A program made the translations under genes and the position numbers. Below the pieces are notes generated by a model, which was not told the DNA's origin, made no database searches, and saw only the letters and a program-made list of their open reading frames with translations. A DNA stretch of 64,000 bases, taken from the NCBI RefSeq assembly GCF_003987275.1, contig NZ_PIQF01000002.1, positions 310,001 to 374,000 on the forward strand, in the 5' to 3' direction. The stretch is from Idiomarina seosinensis. Lineage in GTDB: Bacteria; Pseudomonadota; Gammaproteobacteria; Enterobacterales; Alteromonadaceae. Each line of letters starts with the position of its first letter. The stretch's first letter is position 1. Shown one piece after another: positions 46,847 to 55,499 of the stretch.

Positions 46847-47578
46847 ATGAATTTTATTTATAAAATGTTTTTCATTATTGCTGTTGTGTTTACCAGTAAT
46901 GTATTAGCACAAGATTTAACCCCGCAGCAAGCAGAGGAATTGGAGAAAGTCGAGCAACTATTACGCGAAAATCCGCAGCTGATTTCAAATATCCATCAAG
47001 GCTTGCAGCGCTTTTTAGAGCAACAAAGTGATCAGCAAAATGCATTTTCTGACCATCAGGAGTGGTTATATCAGTCAGCGGCACATCCGATTTTAGGCAA
47101 CAACGATGCAATGCATAAAATCATTGTCTTCACCGACTACAATTGCCCATTCTGCAAAAAATTAGAGCCCAGTCTGCATAAACTGGTTGAAGAATATCCG
47201 TCGATTCAAATAGTGAACGTGTTTGTGCCTTTACGGCAGCAGCAAGTGGATGGTCTTAAAACTAATTCGACGCTATATGGATTAAACCTGTGGCGCAATC
47301 ATCCCGATGCCTTCTTTGAGGCTCATAATCTGATGATGAAAAAATCGGGCATGCATACGGCTGACTCATTGCAAAGTGTTGCGCAGGTAACCGGTACCGA
47401 AGCGTTTTTATCACCGTCCGATGAGAGCGAAGCCGTTATTCGAAAAAACATGTCAGCGTTTCGCGACTTAGGTTTTCGCGGCACGCCGACTATTATCATT
47501 GGGCAGCAAGTAACTCCAGGCTACATTCCGTATGACAAGCTTGAAGCTATAGCCACAAAGCAATTTGAATTAGATTAA
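46847..47578 (+). CDS. scsC: ScsC-like DsbA-family periplasmic thiol oxidoreductase
   Basis: ScsC shuffles or reduces disulfides in the periplasm and binds copper in some species. The 243-residue protein has a signal peptide ending near VLAQ. An N-terminal helical region (residues 25-75, QQAEELEKVEQLL) may drive oligomerisation. The DsbA thioredoxin fold has DYNCPFCKK near residue 100 and cis-Pro in GFRGTPTIII. It follows scsD by 9 bp and is probably reduced by ScsB. Confidence 0.93.
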   Translation: MNFIYKMFFIIAVVFTSNVLAQDLTPQQAEELEKVEQLLRENPQLISNIHQGLQRFLEQQSDQQNAFSDHQEWLYQSAAHPILGNNDAMHKIIVFTDYNCPFCKKLEPSLHKLVEEYPSIQIVNVFVPLRQQQVDGLKTNSTLYGLNLWRNHPDAFFEAHNLMMKKSGMHTADSLQSVAQVTGTEAFLSPSDESEAVIRKNMSAFRDLGFRGTPTIIIGQQVTPGYIPYDKLEAIATKQFELD

Positions 47579-47585
47579 CTGGGCT

Positions 47586-48326
47586 TTACCAGTAATTCTC
47601 AGAAGTCACGTTGCCGGGCTTACGCCGGGTGTTTTTGGCAAGTCCAAGCTCGGCGAAGGCAGAGCGTGACTCTTGGATCATGTCAGGGTTACCACACAGC
47701 ATCACTTGCGCCGTTGTATCCAACGGCGTTTTTAGCGCGGTTTCTAACTGACCGGACCGTATCAGTTCCGGTATTCGTTCAGCCAGTGCTCCAGGGATAG
47801 TCTCGCGGGTAATCACCGGTTGGTACCCTAATCGGTCTGGGTATTGCTGCTGCCACTGCTGTATTTGGTCCTGATACGCAAGATCTGCAGCATGACGTAC
47901 CCCATGGACCAGATTGATTCGTTTAAACCGGTTCCACGGTTTGTCGGTATGCAGCATCGAAATAAACGGCCCAATACCAGTTCCTGTTGCCAGCATCCAT
48001 AAGCTGTCACCATCAGGGACCTCATCCAGTGTAAAGAAGCCACTCGCTGGTTGAGTTAGATTGACCGAATCGCCGGGCTGTAACTTAGCCAGGCGCGAAC
48101 TGACCAGCCCCTCGTGCACTTCAGCAATCACGAAATCTAAAATTGACGCGCCCGGTGGGCTCGCCAACGAATAGGCCCGCAACAATTGTTCGCCACCAAC
48201 GGTGATACCCAGTCGCACAAATTGCCCAGCCTTAAAATCAAAAGGCTCAGCAATTACTCGTAAACTAAATACCGTATCGCTCCAGCGGTAATTCTCTACC
48301 ACTTTTCCACTAATCCACTGGATCAT
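47586..48326 (-). CDS. fpr: Ferredoxin/flavodoxin-NADP reductase Fpr
   Basis: Fpr transfers electrons between NADPH and flavodoxin or ferredoxin. The 246-residue flavoprotein has FKAGQFVRLG and RAYSLASPP for FAD binding, WMLATGTGIGPFISML for NADP binding, MLCGNPDMI, and ends in Tyr-Trp (SENYW). It matches E. coli Fpr in length and in the Tyr-Trp end. It is convergent with scsC. Confidence 0.97.
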   Translation of the reverse strand: MIQWISGKVVENYRWSDTVFSLRVIAEPFDFKAGQFVRLGITVGGEQLLRAYSLASPPGASILDFVIAEVHEGLVSSRLAKLQPGDSVNLTQPASGFFTLDEVPDGDSLWMLATGTGIGPFISMLHTDKPWNRFKRINLVHGVRHAADLAYQDQIQQWQQQYPDRLGYQPVITRETIPGALAERIPELIRSGQLETALKTPLDTTAQVMLCGNPDMIQESRSAFAELGLAKNTRRKPGNVTSENYW

Positions 48327-48333
48327 AGGGGCT

Positions 48334-48582
48334 TTAGTCCTTATCGGTTTGAGAGTCTTTCTCTGCTAGCTGCTGTTCAAGCTGAACGACGCGTTCACGC
48401 AATCGCAACAGCATCTGTTGCTGCACGTCCATCTCTTCGCGTGTCACCAAATCTAACTTTGACAGCTGGGTTTGCAGCGTCTGTTTCACGCGCTGTTCAA
48501 CGTTATCAGCCACTTCTTTTACGCCTGCTGGCATACTGTCACTAATTTGCTTCGCAATATTCTCGATCGTCTTGTTGTCCAT
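48334..48582 (-). CDS. ubiK: Ubiquinone biosynthesis accessory factor UbiK
   Basis: UbiK (YqiC) is needed for aerobic ubiquinone synthesis, working with UbiJ. The 82-residue protein has an N-terminal amphipathic helix (IENIAKQISDSMPAG), LDLVTREEMDVQQQMLLRLRERV and a C-terminal coiled coil, the family pattern. It lies 7 bp before fpr on the same strand. Confidence 0.95.
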   Translation of the reverse strand: MDNKTIENIAKQISDSMPAGVKEVADNVEQRVKQTLQTQLSKLDLVTREEMDVQQQMLLRLRERVVQLEQQLAEKDSQTDKD

Positions 48583-48646
48583 AATGGTATCCTTTGGGTA
48601 GAATCCGATGTCTTTCTAGTCTACCACTCCTTTTAAGGTCTGTTTA

Positions 48647-50665
48647 ATGTTAAACGAACGCCAGCGACAAGCAGTTCACTATATTGAAGGACCACTATTG
48701 GTTCTGGCCGGCGCTGGCAGTGGTAAAACGCGCGTTATTACAGAAAAAATTGCCTATTTAATTCGGCAAAAAATTTATACCCCGCGGCAGATTGCAGCGG
48801 TCACCTTTACCAATAAGGCCGCTCGGGAAATGAAAGAGCGGGTGGCACAAACGATGGGCAAACAACAGGCCCGCGGCTTAACAGTATCTACCTTCCATAC
48901 TTTAGGACTTAATATCATTCGACGCGAGCTTGCAGCGTTAGGCTTAAAACCTGGCTTTTCCCTGTTCGACGACCAGGACACTTTTGCTCTGCTGAAAGCG
49001 CTGACCGAAGATGAGTGGGAAGGTGACAAACAGACGATTCAAGCCTGTGCTCATCAAATTAGCAACTGGAAGAACGACATGCTAACGCCGGAGCTCGCAG
49101 CTAATAAGGCAGCCAGCGATACTGAGCAGGAGTTTGCCCGAGTTTATACTGACTATCAAAGGAACCTAACTGCCTGCAACGCAGTGGATTTTGATGACTT
49201 GATTCGGCTACCAACGATGCTGCTCGCCAGCAGCGAGACATCGCTAAAACGTTGGCAAAAGAAATTTCAGTACTTATTGGTCGACGAGTATCAGGATACC
49301 AATACCAGCCAATATCAATTAGTTAAGTTACTAGTGGGAGAACGCGCCCGCTTTACTGTGGTTGGTGACGATGACCAGTCGATTTATTCCTGGCGGGGTG
49401 CGCAACCCCAAAACCTGGCGCTACTACAAACTGACTTTCCCAATCTCAAGGTGGTGAAGTTAGAGCAAAACTATCGATCACACGGCCGTATTTTGAAAGC
49501 CGCTAATATACTGATTGAAAACAATCCCCATGTATTTGAGAAAAAGCTGTTCTCGGACATGCAGTACGGGGTTCCAATGCGAATTATCTACGGCCGTAAT
49601 GAAGAACATGAGGCTGAACGTGTTGTAGCAGAAATCGTAAAACAACGTTTCTTAAAGAAAACCGACTACCACGACTTTGCTATTTTATATCGCGGCAACC
49701 ACCAGGCAAGGTTATTCGAAAAGGCGCTAATGAATAACCGTATCCCGTACAAAATAACTGGGGGTCAGTCATTTTTCGCCCGCGCCGAGGTAAAAGATAT
49801 AATGGCTTACCTGCGGCTGCTGGTGAATCCGACCGATGACACTGCGTTTTTACGCATTATAAATGTTCCTCGTCGCGGCATTGGCCCACAAACTGTAGAA
49901 CGTGTTGGTGAGCTATCCAAGCAGCTCGGCTGCAGTCTGTTCGAGGCAGCACAATCACCTCATGTAAAAACCTTGCTCGCCAGTAACGTGTTTAATTCGC
50001 TGGACACCTTTGTCCAGATGATGAGTTCGCTGGCACGAAAAGCGGATCACCAACCCGATGCGCAAGAAGCGGTTCGGCAACTACTTAATGAAATTGCTTA
50101 CGAAGACTGGTTGTTTGAGCAAAGCCCTAGTGCTAAAGCCGCTGAGATGCGAATAAAAAATATTTACGAACTGCATCGCTGGGTAACAGAAATGCTCGCC
50201 GGTGACGATGAACACGATGCAATGACGCTCGATCAGGTCGTCAGTCGGCTTTGCTTGCGCGATATGATGTCGCGCAATGAAGACGATGACAACTTTGACC
50301 AGGTGCAATTAATGACGCTGCATGCTTCCAAAGGCTTAGAATTTCCTCAGGTATTCCTGGTCGGAATGGAGGAAGGCTTATTGCCGCACCAAAGCAGCAT
50401 CGATTTGGAAGATGTCGAAGAGGAGCGCCGACTGGCTTATGTCGGTATTACCCGCGCTCAACACCAATTAATATTTACCATGGCACGAGAAAGACGCCAA
50501 TTCGGCGAAGTGATCCAGCCTCAAGCCAGTCGTTTTTTACACGAATTACCGCAGGACGATCTCGAGTGGGAGCATCAACGCAAAGAGAAGTCTGAGGATG
50601 AAAAAGAAGAACAGCGTAGCAGAGGTCTTGAGATGCTTAAAAACGCGTTAAATAAGGGAAGTTGA
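48647..50665 (+). CDS. rep: ATP-dependent DNA helicase Rep
   Basis: Rep is an SF1A 3'-5' helicase that clears proteins ahead of replication forks. The 672-residue protein (E. coli 673) shows Walker A AGAGSGKTRV near residue 22, VTFTNKAAREMKER, DEYQDTN near residue 214, GDDDQSIYSWRGA, and LMTLHASKGLEFP and YVGITRA in the C-terminal half. The C-terminal end is charged. It is convergent with the GGDEF/EAL gene, whose stop directly follows. Confidence 0.98.
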   Translation: MLNERQRQAVHYIEGPLLVLAGAGSGKTRVITEKIAYLIRQKIYTPRQIAAVTFTNKAAREMKERVAQTMGKQQARGLTVSTFHTLGLNIIRRELAALGLKPGFSLFDDQDTFALLKALTEDEWEGDKQTIQACAHQISNWKNDMLTPELAANKAASDTEQEFARVYTDYQRNLTACNAVDFDDLIRLPTMLLASSETSLKRWQKKFQYLLVDEYQDTNTSQYQLVKLLVGERARFTVVGDDDQSIYSWRGAQPQNLALLQTDFPNLKVVKLEQNYRSHGRILKAANILIENNPHVFEKKLFSDMQYGVPMRIIYGRNEEHEAERVVAEIVKQRFLKKTDYHDFAILYRGNHQARLFEKALMNNRIPYKITGGQSFFARAEVKDIMAYLRLLVNPTDDTAFLRIINVPRRGIGPQTVERVGELSKQLGCSLFEAAQSPHVKTLLASNVFNSLDTFVQMMSSLARKADHQPDAQEAVRQLLNEIAYEDWLFEQSPSAKAAEMRIKNIYELHRWVTEMLAGDDEHDAMTLDQVVSRLCLRDMMSRNEDDDNFDQVQLMTLHASKGLEFPQVFLVGMEEGLLPHQSSIDLEDVEEERRLAYVGITRAQHQLIFTMARERRQFGEVIQPQASRFLHELPQDDLEWEHQRKEKSEDEKEEQRSRGLEMLKNALNKGS

Positions 50666-53254
50666 TTAGCCAGCTGATTCCGAATTGGACTGGGTTAAGG
50701 CGTGTTCATACTGCTCAACAAACTTTCCCTGACCGGCATAAACGCCTAAATCCTGAATATGGGAAAACTCCTCTTGAGTATCAATACCCGCAGCGTATAA
50801 AGAAATACCCAGCTCATCACACAAAGTCACTACGTGTTTTAACATAGCGCGGGCGCGTTCATTACTTTTAAGACGCGAGACATAGTTTTGGTCGAGTTTC
50901 AAAATAGAAAATGGGTAATTATATAAATATTGCAGTGGACCTGCCCCTCGGCCAAAGTCGTCTATGACTAGAGTAAAACCTTTCTCCGCAAGACGCCGTA
51001 AGCTGGCAAGAGAGCGGCGATCGTTCTGTGTTAGTGCGGTTTCCGAAAACTCAAATGCTATCGCTTCAGGAGCAATCTTGTAACGCTCGACGGTTTCGAT
51101 AAGTTGATTAACATAGCCGGTTTTTATCAGGTGCCGAGCCGATAAATTGACATGCAGTCGCGGCAGTCGATTATGCCGTTCTTTTGCAATTCTCTCGCAG
51201 CAGCGTTTCAGTACATAACGATCTAGTTTAATAATTTGCCCGGTTTTTTCCGCCAATGGTAAAAACTCATCGGAACTTAGCGCCTGACGCTCATCATTCC
51301 AACGGAGATGCATTTCCACTCCAACGCGTTCATTCGAACGGAAATCGACAATGTCTTCATACTCTATATCAAAGTCTTCTTCTATTTTCGCATGCCGCAG
51401 CGCTGTCTCTCGGCGCACAGAATCAACCAATGACTGGTGCATCTGCTCATCAAACAATACATACCGTCCACGACCTTGGGTTTTCGCTTGATACATTGCT
51501 GCATCTGCATCGCGCAACAAACGCTCGACCGTATCTTTATCGTCTCGACATAAAGCGATACCAACGCTAGCTCCGGAGTAGTGCTCCTGCCCATTTAAGT
51601 TGAATGGGTCACTTAGACTTTTGATCATTCGCTTGGCAATCTCTTTGGCATCTTCAATCGACGACATGGTATCTAGCAGCACCACAAATTCATCACCACC
51701 TAAGCGGGCAACCATGTCATTATCGCGGACACAGTCGGTGATGCGTTTACTGACATCTAATAAAAATTCATCGCCTGCGGAATGGCCCAGGGTGTCATTA
51801 ATGTTCTTAAATCGATCAAGATCCAGAAATAATACCGCGAAATGATGCTCTACGTGCCGCCGTTTATGGGCTAGTGCTTGTTGCAATCGTTCCGTAAACA
51901 ACGCCCTGTTCGGCAGACCCGTTAAGCTATCATGATGTGCATCGTGAAATAGGCGCGCCTCAATTTTCTTACGTCGCTCAATTTCCGAGACTAACTCTTC
52001 GGTCCGCTCGGTCACTTTTTTCTCAAGGAACTGATTAACCCGCTGAATTTCATCAGCCGAACGTTTACGATCGATAGCCACTGCAACATGCTGCGAGACA
52101 AAATTTAACAGCTCAAGATCATCGGCTTTGTACAAAAACTCGTTATCGTAGGTTTGTACTGCTATCACCCCAAACACTTCACCATTCAGCATTAGCGGAG
52201 AACCAAGCCACTGCTTAGCAAGCTCACCGCCGCCAGTTCCCGGGGTGACTTCGCCGTCTTCTATCAGTTGCTGTCGGTGTCGGGCGTTAATAAAAACAGC
52301 TTCTCTTTTTCTGAAAACGTATTCGGTCAAACCGCGGCTAACACGACGACGTTCTGCTTTAGCCCCAGTCTCATCCACATGATAAGGAAAGTGGAGGTGC
52401 TTTTTATCGGGCGATAACAAGGCAACATAAAAGTTATCCGCGTGAATCAACGTACCAATCTCTTTGTGCAAGCTCTTATAAAACGTGGTCATGTTGTCAG
52501 AGGTATTGGTAAGCTCAGAGATTGCAAATAGCACAGCTGTCTGCTGCTCGGCTTTTTCGCGTTCAGTGATTTCTTTCATCAGGCTTTCGTTGGCATGACG
52601 CAGCTCAGCAGTCTGGTGCTCAATTTCATTTTGCATCAACTCTTGCTGTTTTAATCGCTCTAAGGCATTGACCACGTGTTGCGAAACGAAAGTCAGTAAG
52701 TCTTCGTCTTTTTCGCTATAACGGCATTCGTCGTTATAGCTCTGCACCACCATCACGCCGATAACCGTGTCCTGACTCTTTAAAGGAACCCCTAGCCAAT
52801 CGACAGGCGCGGCGCCCATTTCCTTAACTTCGCCATCTTCAATTAATTTTCCAAACACTTCCGGTGGGCATAACAATGAACGACCGGTGCGCAGGATGTA
52901 ACCCGTCAGACCGCTACTTAATGTTTCTACCGGCAACTGTTCAAAGATGGTGTCCTGATCGACTTCATCAACAAAATAAACAAAGTTAACCACTTCCTGT
53001 TGAGAATCGTGTAAGCAAATATAGAAGTTTTTAGCAAACATCAGTTTGCCAATAATTTCATGAACAGATCGGTAGAAGCTATCCATATCGCGAACTTCAG
53101 CTGCTAGCTCTGAAATTCTGAACAATGCGTTTTGGATAACTTCGGCGGAGCGATACTGGTTGGTAAGATGTTTTAAGCGACCCACAACTTTACGCAACTT
53201 GAGGTTTTCTTCCTCAAGCTGTTGCTGTTGTTCAGACATACGCTCTTTCGCCAA
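50666..53254 (-). CDS. GAF-GAF-GGDEF-EAL cyclic-di-GMP signalling protein
   Basis: The 862-residue cytoplasmic protein has a short coiled coil (5-35), GAF domain 1 (about 40-205), a coiled coil, GAF domain 2 (about 235-395), a helical linker, GGDEF (about 430-590) and EAL (about 605-850). The cyclase site GGDEF is intact (RLGGDEFVV). The EAL domain is altered: the signature reads VEMHLRW, the usual GVET is GIDT, and the end has GQGKFV; NLSAR, IDDFG and KLD remain. Phosphodiesterase activity is therefore doubtful and a sensing role is possible. TTG at 53254 has GGAGAG 7 nt upstream. Confidence 0.93.
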   Translation of the reverse strand: MAKERMSEQQQQLEEENLKLRKVVGRLKHLTNQYRSAEVIQNALFRISELAAEVRDMDSFYRSVHEIIGKLMFAKNFYICLHDSQQEVVNFVYFVDEVDQDTIFEQLPVETLSSGLTGYILRTGRSLLCPPEVFGKLIEDGEVKEMGAAPVDWLGVPLKSQDTVIGVMVVQSYNDECRYSEKDEDLLTFVSQHVVNALERLKQQELMQNEIEHQTAELRHANESLMKEITEREKAEQQTAVLFAISELTNTSDNMTTFYKSLHKEIGTLIHADNFYVALLSPDKKHLHFPYHVDETGAKAERRRVSRGLTEYVFRKREAVFINARHRQQLIEDGEVTPGTGGGELAKQWLGSPLMLNGEVFGVIAVQTYDNEFLYKADDLELLNFVSQHVAVAIDRKRSADEIQRVNQFLEKKVTERTEELVSEIERRKKIEARLFHDAHHDSLTGLPNRALFTERLQQALAHKRRHVEHHFAVLFLDLDRFKNINDTLGHSAGDEFLLDVSKRITDCVRDNDMVARLGGDEFVVLLDTMSSIEDAKEIAKRMIKSLSDPFNLNGQEHYSGASVGIALCRDDKDTVERLLRDADAAMYQAKTQGRGRYVLFDEQMHQSLVDSVRRETALRHAKIEEDFDIEYEDIVDFRSNERVGVEMHLRWNDERQALSSDEFLPLAEKTGQIIKLDRYVLKRCCERIAKERHNRLPRLHVNLSARHLIKTGYVNQLIETVERYKIAPEAIAFEFSETALTQNDRRSLASLRRLAEKGFTLVIDDFGRGAGPLQYLYNYPFSILKLDQNYVSRLKSNERARAMLKHVVTLCDELGISLYAAGIDTQEEFSHIQDLGVYAGQGKFVEQYEHALTQSNSESAG

Positions 53255-53410
53255 CTAACAACTCTCCAATAGAGTGATAAGCCGTGTGTCATAGGGACTT
53301 TCGGCCGAATGTTATCATTTATAACAATGCCAGAGTATAAACACCTGTTTTCAACTTGCAACCACTGTATGCAATCTAACCTTGAACTTTCAACACAGGA
53401 CACAAAAAAA

Positions 53411-53432
53411 GCCACCTACAGGTGGCTTTTTT
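53411..53432. terminator. Terminator after the cytochrome c5 gene
   Basis: GCCACC and GGTGGC form a 6-bp stem with a TACA loop, with an A7 run on the left and T6 on the right. It lies about 30 bp past the cytochrome c5 stop and before the GGDEF/EAL promoter region. Confidence 0.9.
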
Positions 53433-53462
53433 GCTTTACGCTAAAAATTAGCAAAACATTCA

Positions 53463-53894
53463 TTATATATCTTCAATCATATAATCAATTGCAGCCTGAA
53501 TTTCATCTTCAGAACAATCTGAACAAGTCCCTTTCGGCGGCATAGCGTTGTAACCTTCGACCGCATGGCGTAAGACTGTTTCCATGCCCTGTGCCAGCCG
53601 TGGTTCCCAGTCACTTTCATTATTTAATTTTGGCGCACCCATAACACCCGAGGTGTGGCAAGCCGCACAGAACTGGTCATAAACAGCCTGCCCTGAACGT
53701 GGATCGCCACTTGCTGCCTGCTGTTGATCGCCGTTCTCACCAGCCACATAATGTTGGCCTAATGGCTCAATACGCTTTTCGATGGCGTCTCTGGTCATTT
53801 CGTCTTGCACAGAGGCCGCGCCTGCCGCAACCGCAAACAATGCTGCTATAGAGGCAATAAGGCCTTTCGAGGCTAGAGATTTAATACGTTTCAC
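53463..53894 (-). CDS. Cytochrome c5 family protein
   Basis: The 143-residue protein has a signal peptide (to about AAGAAS, residue 28) and a class I cytochrome c domain with haem motif CAACH near residue 80 and the Met ligand in NAMPPKGTC. CSDCSEDEI carries the extra Cys pair of cytochrome c5. It could carry electrons to the caa3 oxidase of this window, but this is inference. The start is GTG at 53894 with AGGAG 5 nt upstream. It is divergent from dinB. Confidence 0.94.
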   Translation of the reverse strand: MKRIKSLASKGLIASIAALFAVAAGAASVQDEMTRDAIEKRIEPLGQHYVAGENGDQQQAASGDPRSGQAVYDQFCAACHTSGVMGAPKLNNESDWEPRLAQGMETVLRHAVEGYNAMPPKGTCSDCSEDEIQAAIDYMIEDI

Positions 53895-53932
53895 TGGTTT
53901 CTCCTAAAATGGCTGGTGATATACATTCCCAG

Positions 53933-53957
53933 TTTGTGGGATGATTATAACCACAAA
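53933..53957. promoter_or_regulatory. Inverted repeat over a TATAAT element between cytochrome c5 and dinB
   Basis: TTTGTGG at 53933-53939 and CCACAAA at 53951-53957 form a perfect 7-bp inverted repeat with an 11-bp spacer. The spacer contains a perfect TATAAT read on the minus strand (53944-53949), a likely -10 for the cytochrome c5 gene. The arrangement suits a repressor operator. The protein that binds is unknown; it does not match a LexA box. Confidence 0.5.
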
Positions 53958-53975
53958 TGCAGACAGGATAAACAG

Positions 53976-55046
53976 TTGGTTGATGTAACTCGAAAAATTG
54001 CTTTATTGGACTTAGACGCTTTCTTCGCCTCCGTTGAAGTGTTGCGCGATCCGAGCCTGCTACACAAACCTTTTGCGGTCGGTGGCGGTGGCGATCGCGG
54101 GGTTGTAGCAACAGCAAACTATTTGGCTCGGCGCTACGGAGTAAAGAGTGCTATGCCGGGCAGTCATGCCCGCAGACTTTGTCCTCAGTTACTGTTTGTT
54201 AAACCCGACCAGGCACGTTACCGGCAAATGTCGAATCAGGTTCTTAATCTATTATTAGAAGTAACCGATACCATCGAGCCGGCTTCTATCGACGAGTTTT
54301 ATCTGGATTTAACCGAAAACACGTTATTTAAAGGCAGTGCCTCCCTAACCATGCAAGCCTTACGTGAAAAGATAAGTTCTTTGGGGATTACCGGTTCCGC
54401 CGGCATTTCCAATCAAAAAATGGTCGCTAAAATAGCTAGTGATGAAAATAAGCCCAACGGGCAATATCTGGTGACCCCCGAACAAGTGGTCGATTATATT
54501 GCTCAGCTGGAGCTAAAGCGAATACCGGGAGTTGGACCAAAAAGCCAACAACTGTTAGCCAATCATGGGCTACAAATGGGCGCCGACATTCAGCGCACTG
54601 AACTACAACAGCTGCAGCAAATTATCGGGGATAAAGCAGGATATGTTTTATTTCAACGCTGTCGGGGCATCGACGAGCGACAAGTTATTACTGAACGGAC
54701 ACGTAAAAGCGTTGGTGTAGAGCAAACATTAACAGCGGATATTACCCAACTAAAAACAGCCCAGGATTATTGCCAGCAGCAGTTACTGGTAAAATTAAAA
54801 CAACGACTAAAAATAACCTCCTGGCAAGAACAACCGATTCGAACGCAAACGGTTAAATTAAAGTTTTCTGACTTTACTCAGACTACTGTCTCTAAATCCA
54901 GTCAGCGAGTGTCACCCAGTTTGTTTTATCAATTATTGGAAGAGGCTTGGTCAAGAGGCGGTCAAAAGGGGGTGAGGCTGATTGGGGTTAGCGTTAGTTT
55001 ACCTGACCCCAATCAGCAACAACAACTTGAACTCGACCTTGATTAA
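53976..55046 (+). CDS. dinB: DNA polymerase IV (Y family) DinB
   Basis: DinB performs error-prone translesion synthesis. The 356-residue protein has DLDAFFASVE near residue 11 (metal Asp), EPASIDEFYLDLT with the second acidic pair near residue 103, the helix-hairpin-helix RIPGVGPKSQQLL, and the little-finger domain. The best start is TTG at 53976, 7 nt after AGGA; a longer frame upstream runs through the promoter region. No CTGT-N8-ACAG box is visible upstream. It ends QQLELDLD, resembling the clamp-binding tail of the family. Confidence 0.95.
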   Translation: MVDVTRKIALLDLDAFFASVEVLRDPSLLHKPFAVGGGGDRGVVATANYLARRYGVKSAMPGSHARRLCPQLLFVKPDQARYRQMSNQVLNLLLEVTDTIEPASIDEFYLDLTENTLFKGSASLTMQALREKISSLGITGSAGISNQKMVAKIASDENKPNGQYLVTPEQVVDYIAQLELKRIPGVGPKSQQLLANHGLQMGADIQRTELQQLQQIIGDKAGYVLFQRCRGIDERQVITERTRKSVGVEQTLTADITQLKTAQDYCQQQLLVKLKQRLKITSWQEQPIRTQTVKLKFSDFTQTTVSKSSQRVSPSLFYQLLEEAWSRGGQKGVRLIGVSVSLPDPNQQQQLELDLD

Positions 55047-55480
55047 TCTTCTTTAACGGTTACCGTAATTTTTTTGGACATAACAGCCGGGTCATGAGGC
55101 ACATGATTCTTGTCACCCAGAATCAACTGTAACGTATGTTCACCGGGCTCAAGAGTCACTGTTGTCTCAGTCTGACCTCCGCCAAAGTGAATCACATCAC
55201 CACCCATAGGTTGGCCCATTTCTGGCATTTCCTGCTTATCAATCAGCAAATGGTGATGCCCGGTGTGCTTGGCATCAATGCCAGCCGGTGCAACCCCCAT
55301 ACCTGACAGACCAAATTTCACCTTAAATGTTTTACCGACGACTTCTCCGTCCTGTGGAGAAATAATATAAGCCTGCGCCCCTTGCGCTGACTCAGTACGA
55401 GACATTTCCTGTGCTTCGGCTGTTGCCAGTACCGGCCCTCCCAGCATAGCCAGGGCTCCAATTACTATCGCGCTCTTCAT
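55043..55480 (-). CDS. DUF4399 periplasmic protein
   Basis: The 145-residue protein has a signal peptide ending near TAEAQ and a beta-sandwich DUF4399 domain. Its conserved core is DAKHTGHHHLLID and QLILGDKNHVPHDP, with EMPEMGQPMGGD between. The His- and Met-rich surface suggests copper or other metal binding, by analogy with other small periplasmic beta-sandwich proteins. The function is unknown. It overlaps dinB by 4 bp and stands alone on this strand. Confidence 0.88.
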   Translation of the reverse strand: MKSAIVIGALAMLGGPVLATAEAQEMSRTESAQGAQAYIISPQDGEVVGKTFKVKFGLSGMGVAPAGIDAKHTGHHHLLIDKQEMPEMGQPMGGDVIHFGGGQTETTVTLEPGEHTLQLILGDKNHVPHDPAVMSKKITVTVKED

Positions 55481-55499
55481 GGTTGTCTCCTTAAAGGGT

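Noticed and set aside
53895-53975. A LexA box for dinB.
   Set aside because: No CTGT-N8-ACAG pattern is present; only an unrelated inverted repeat was found.
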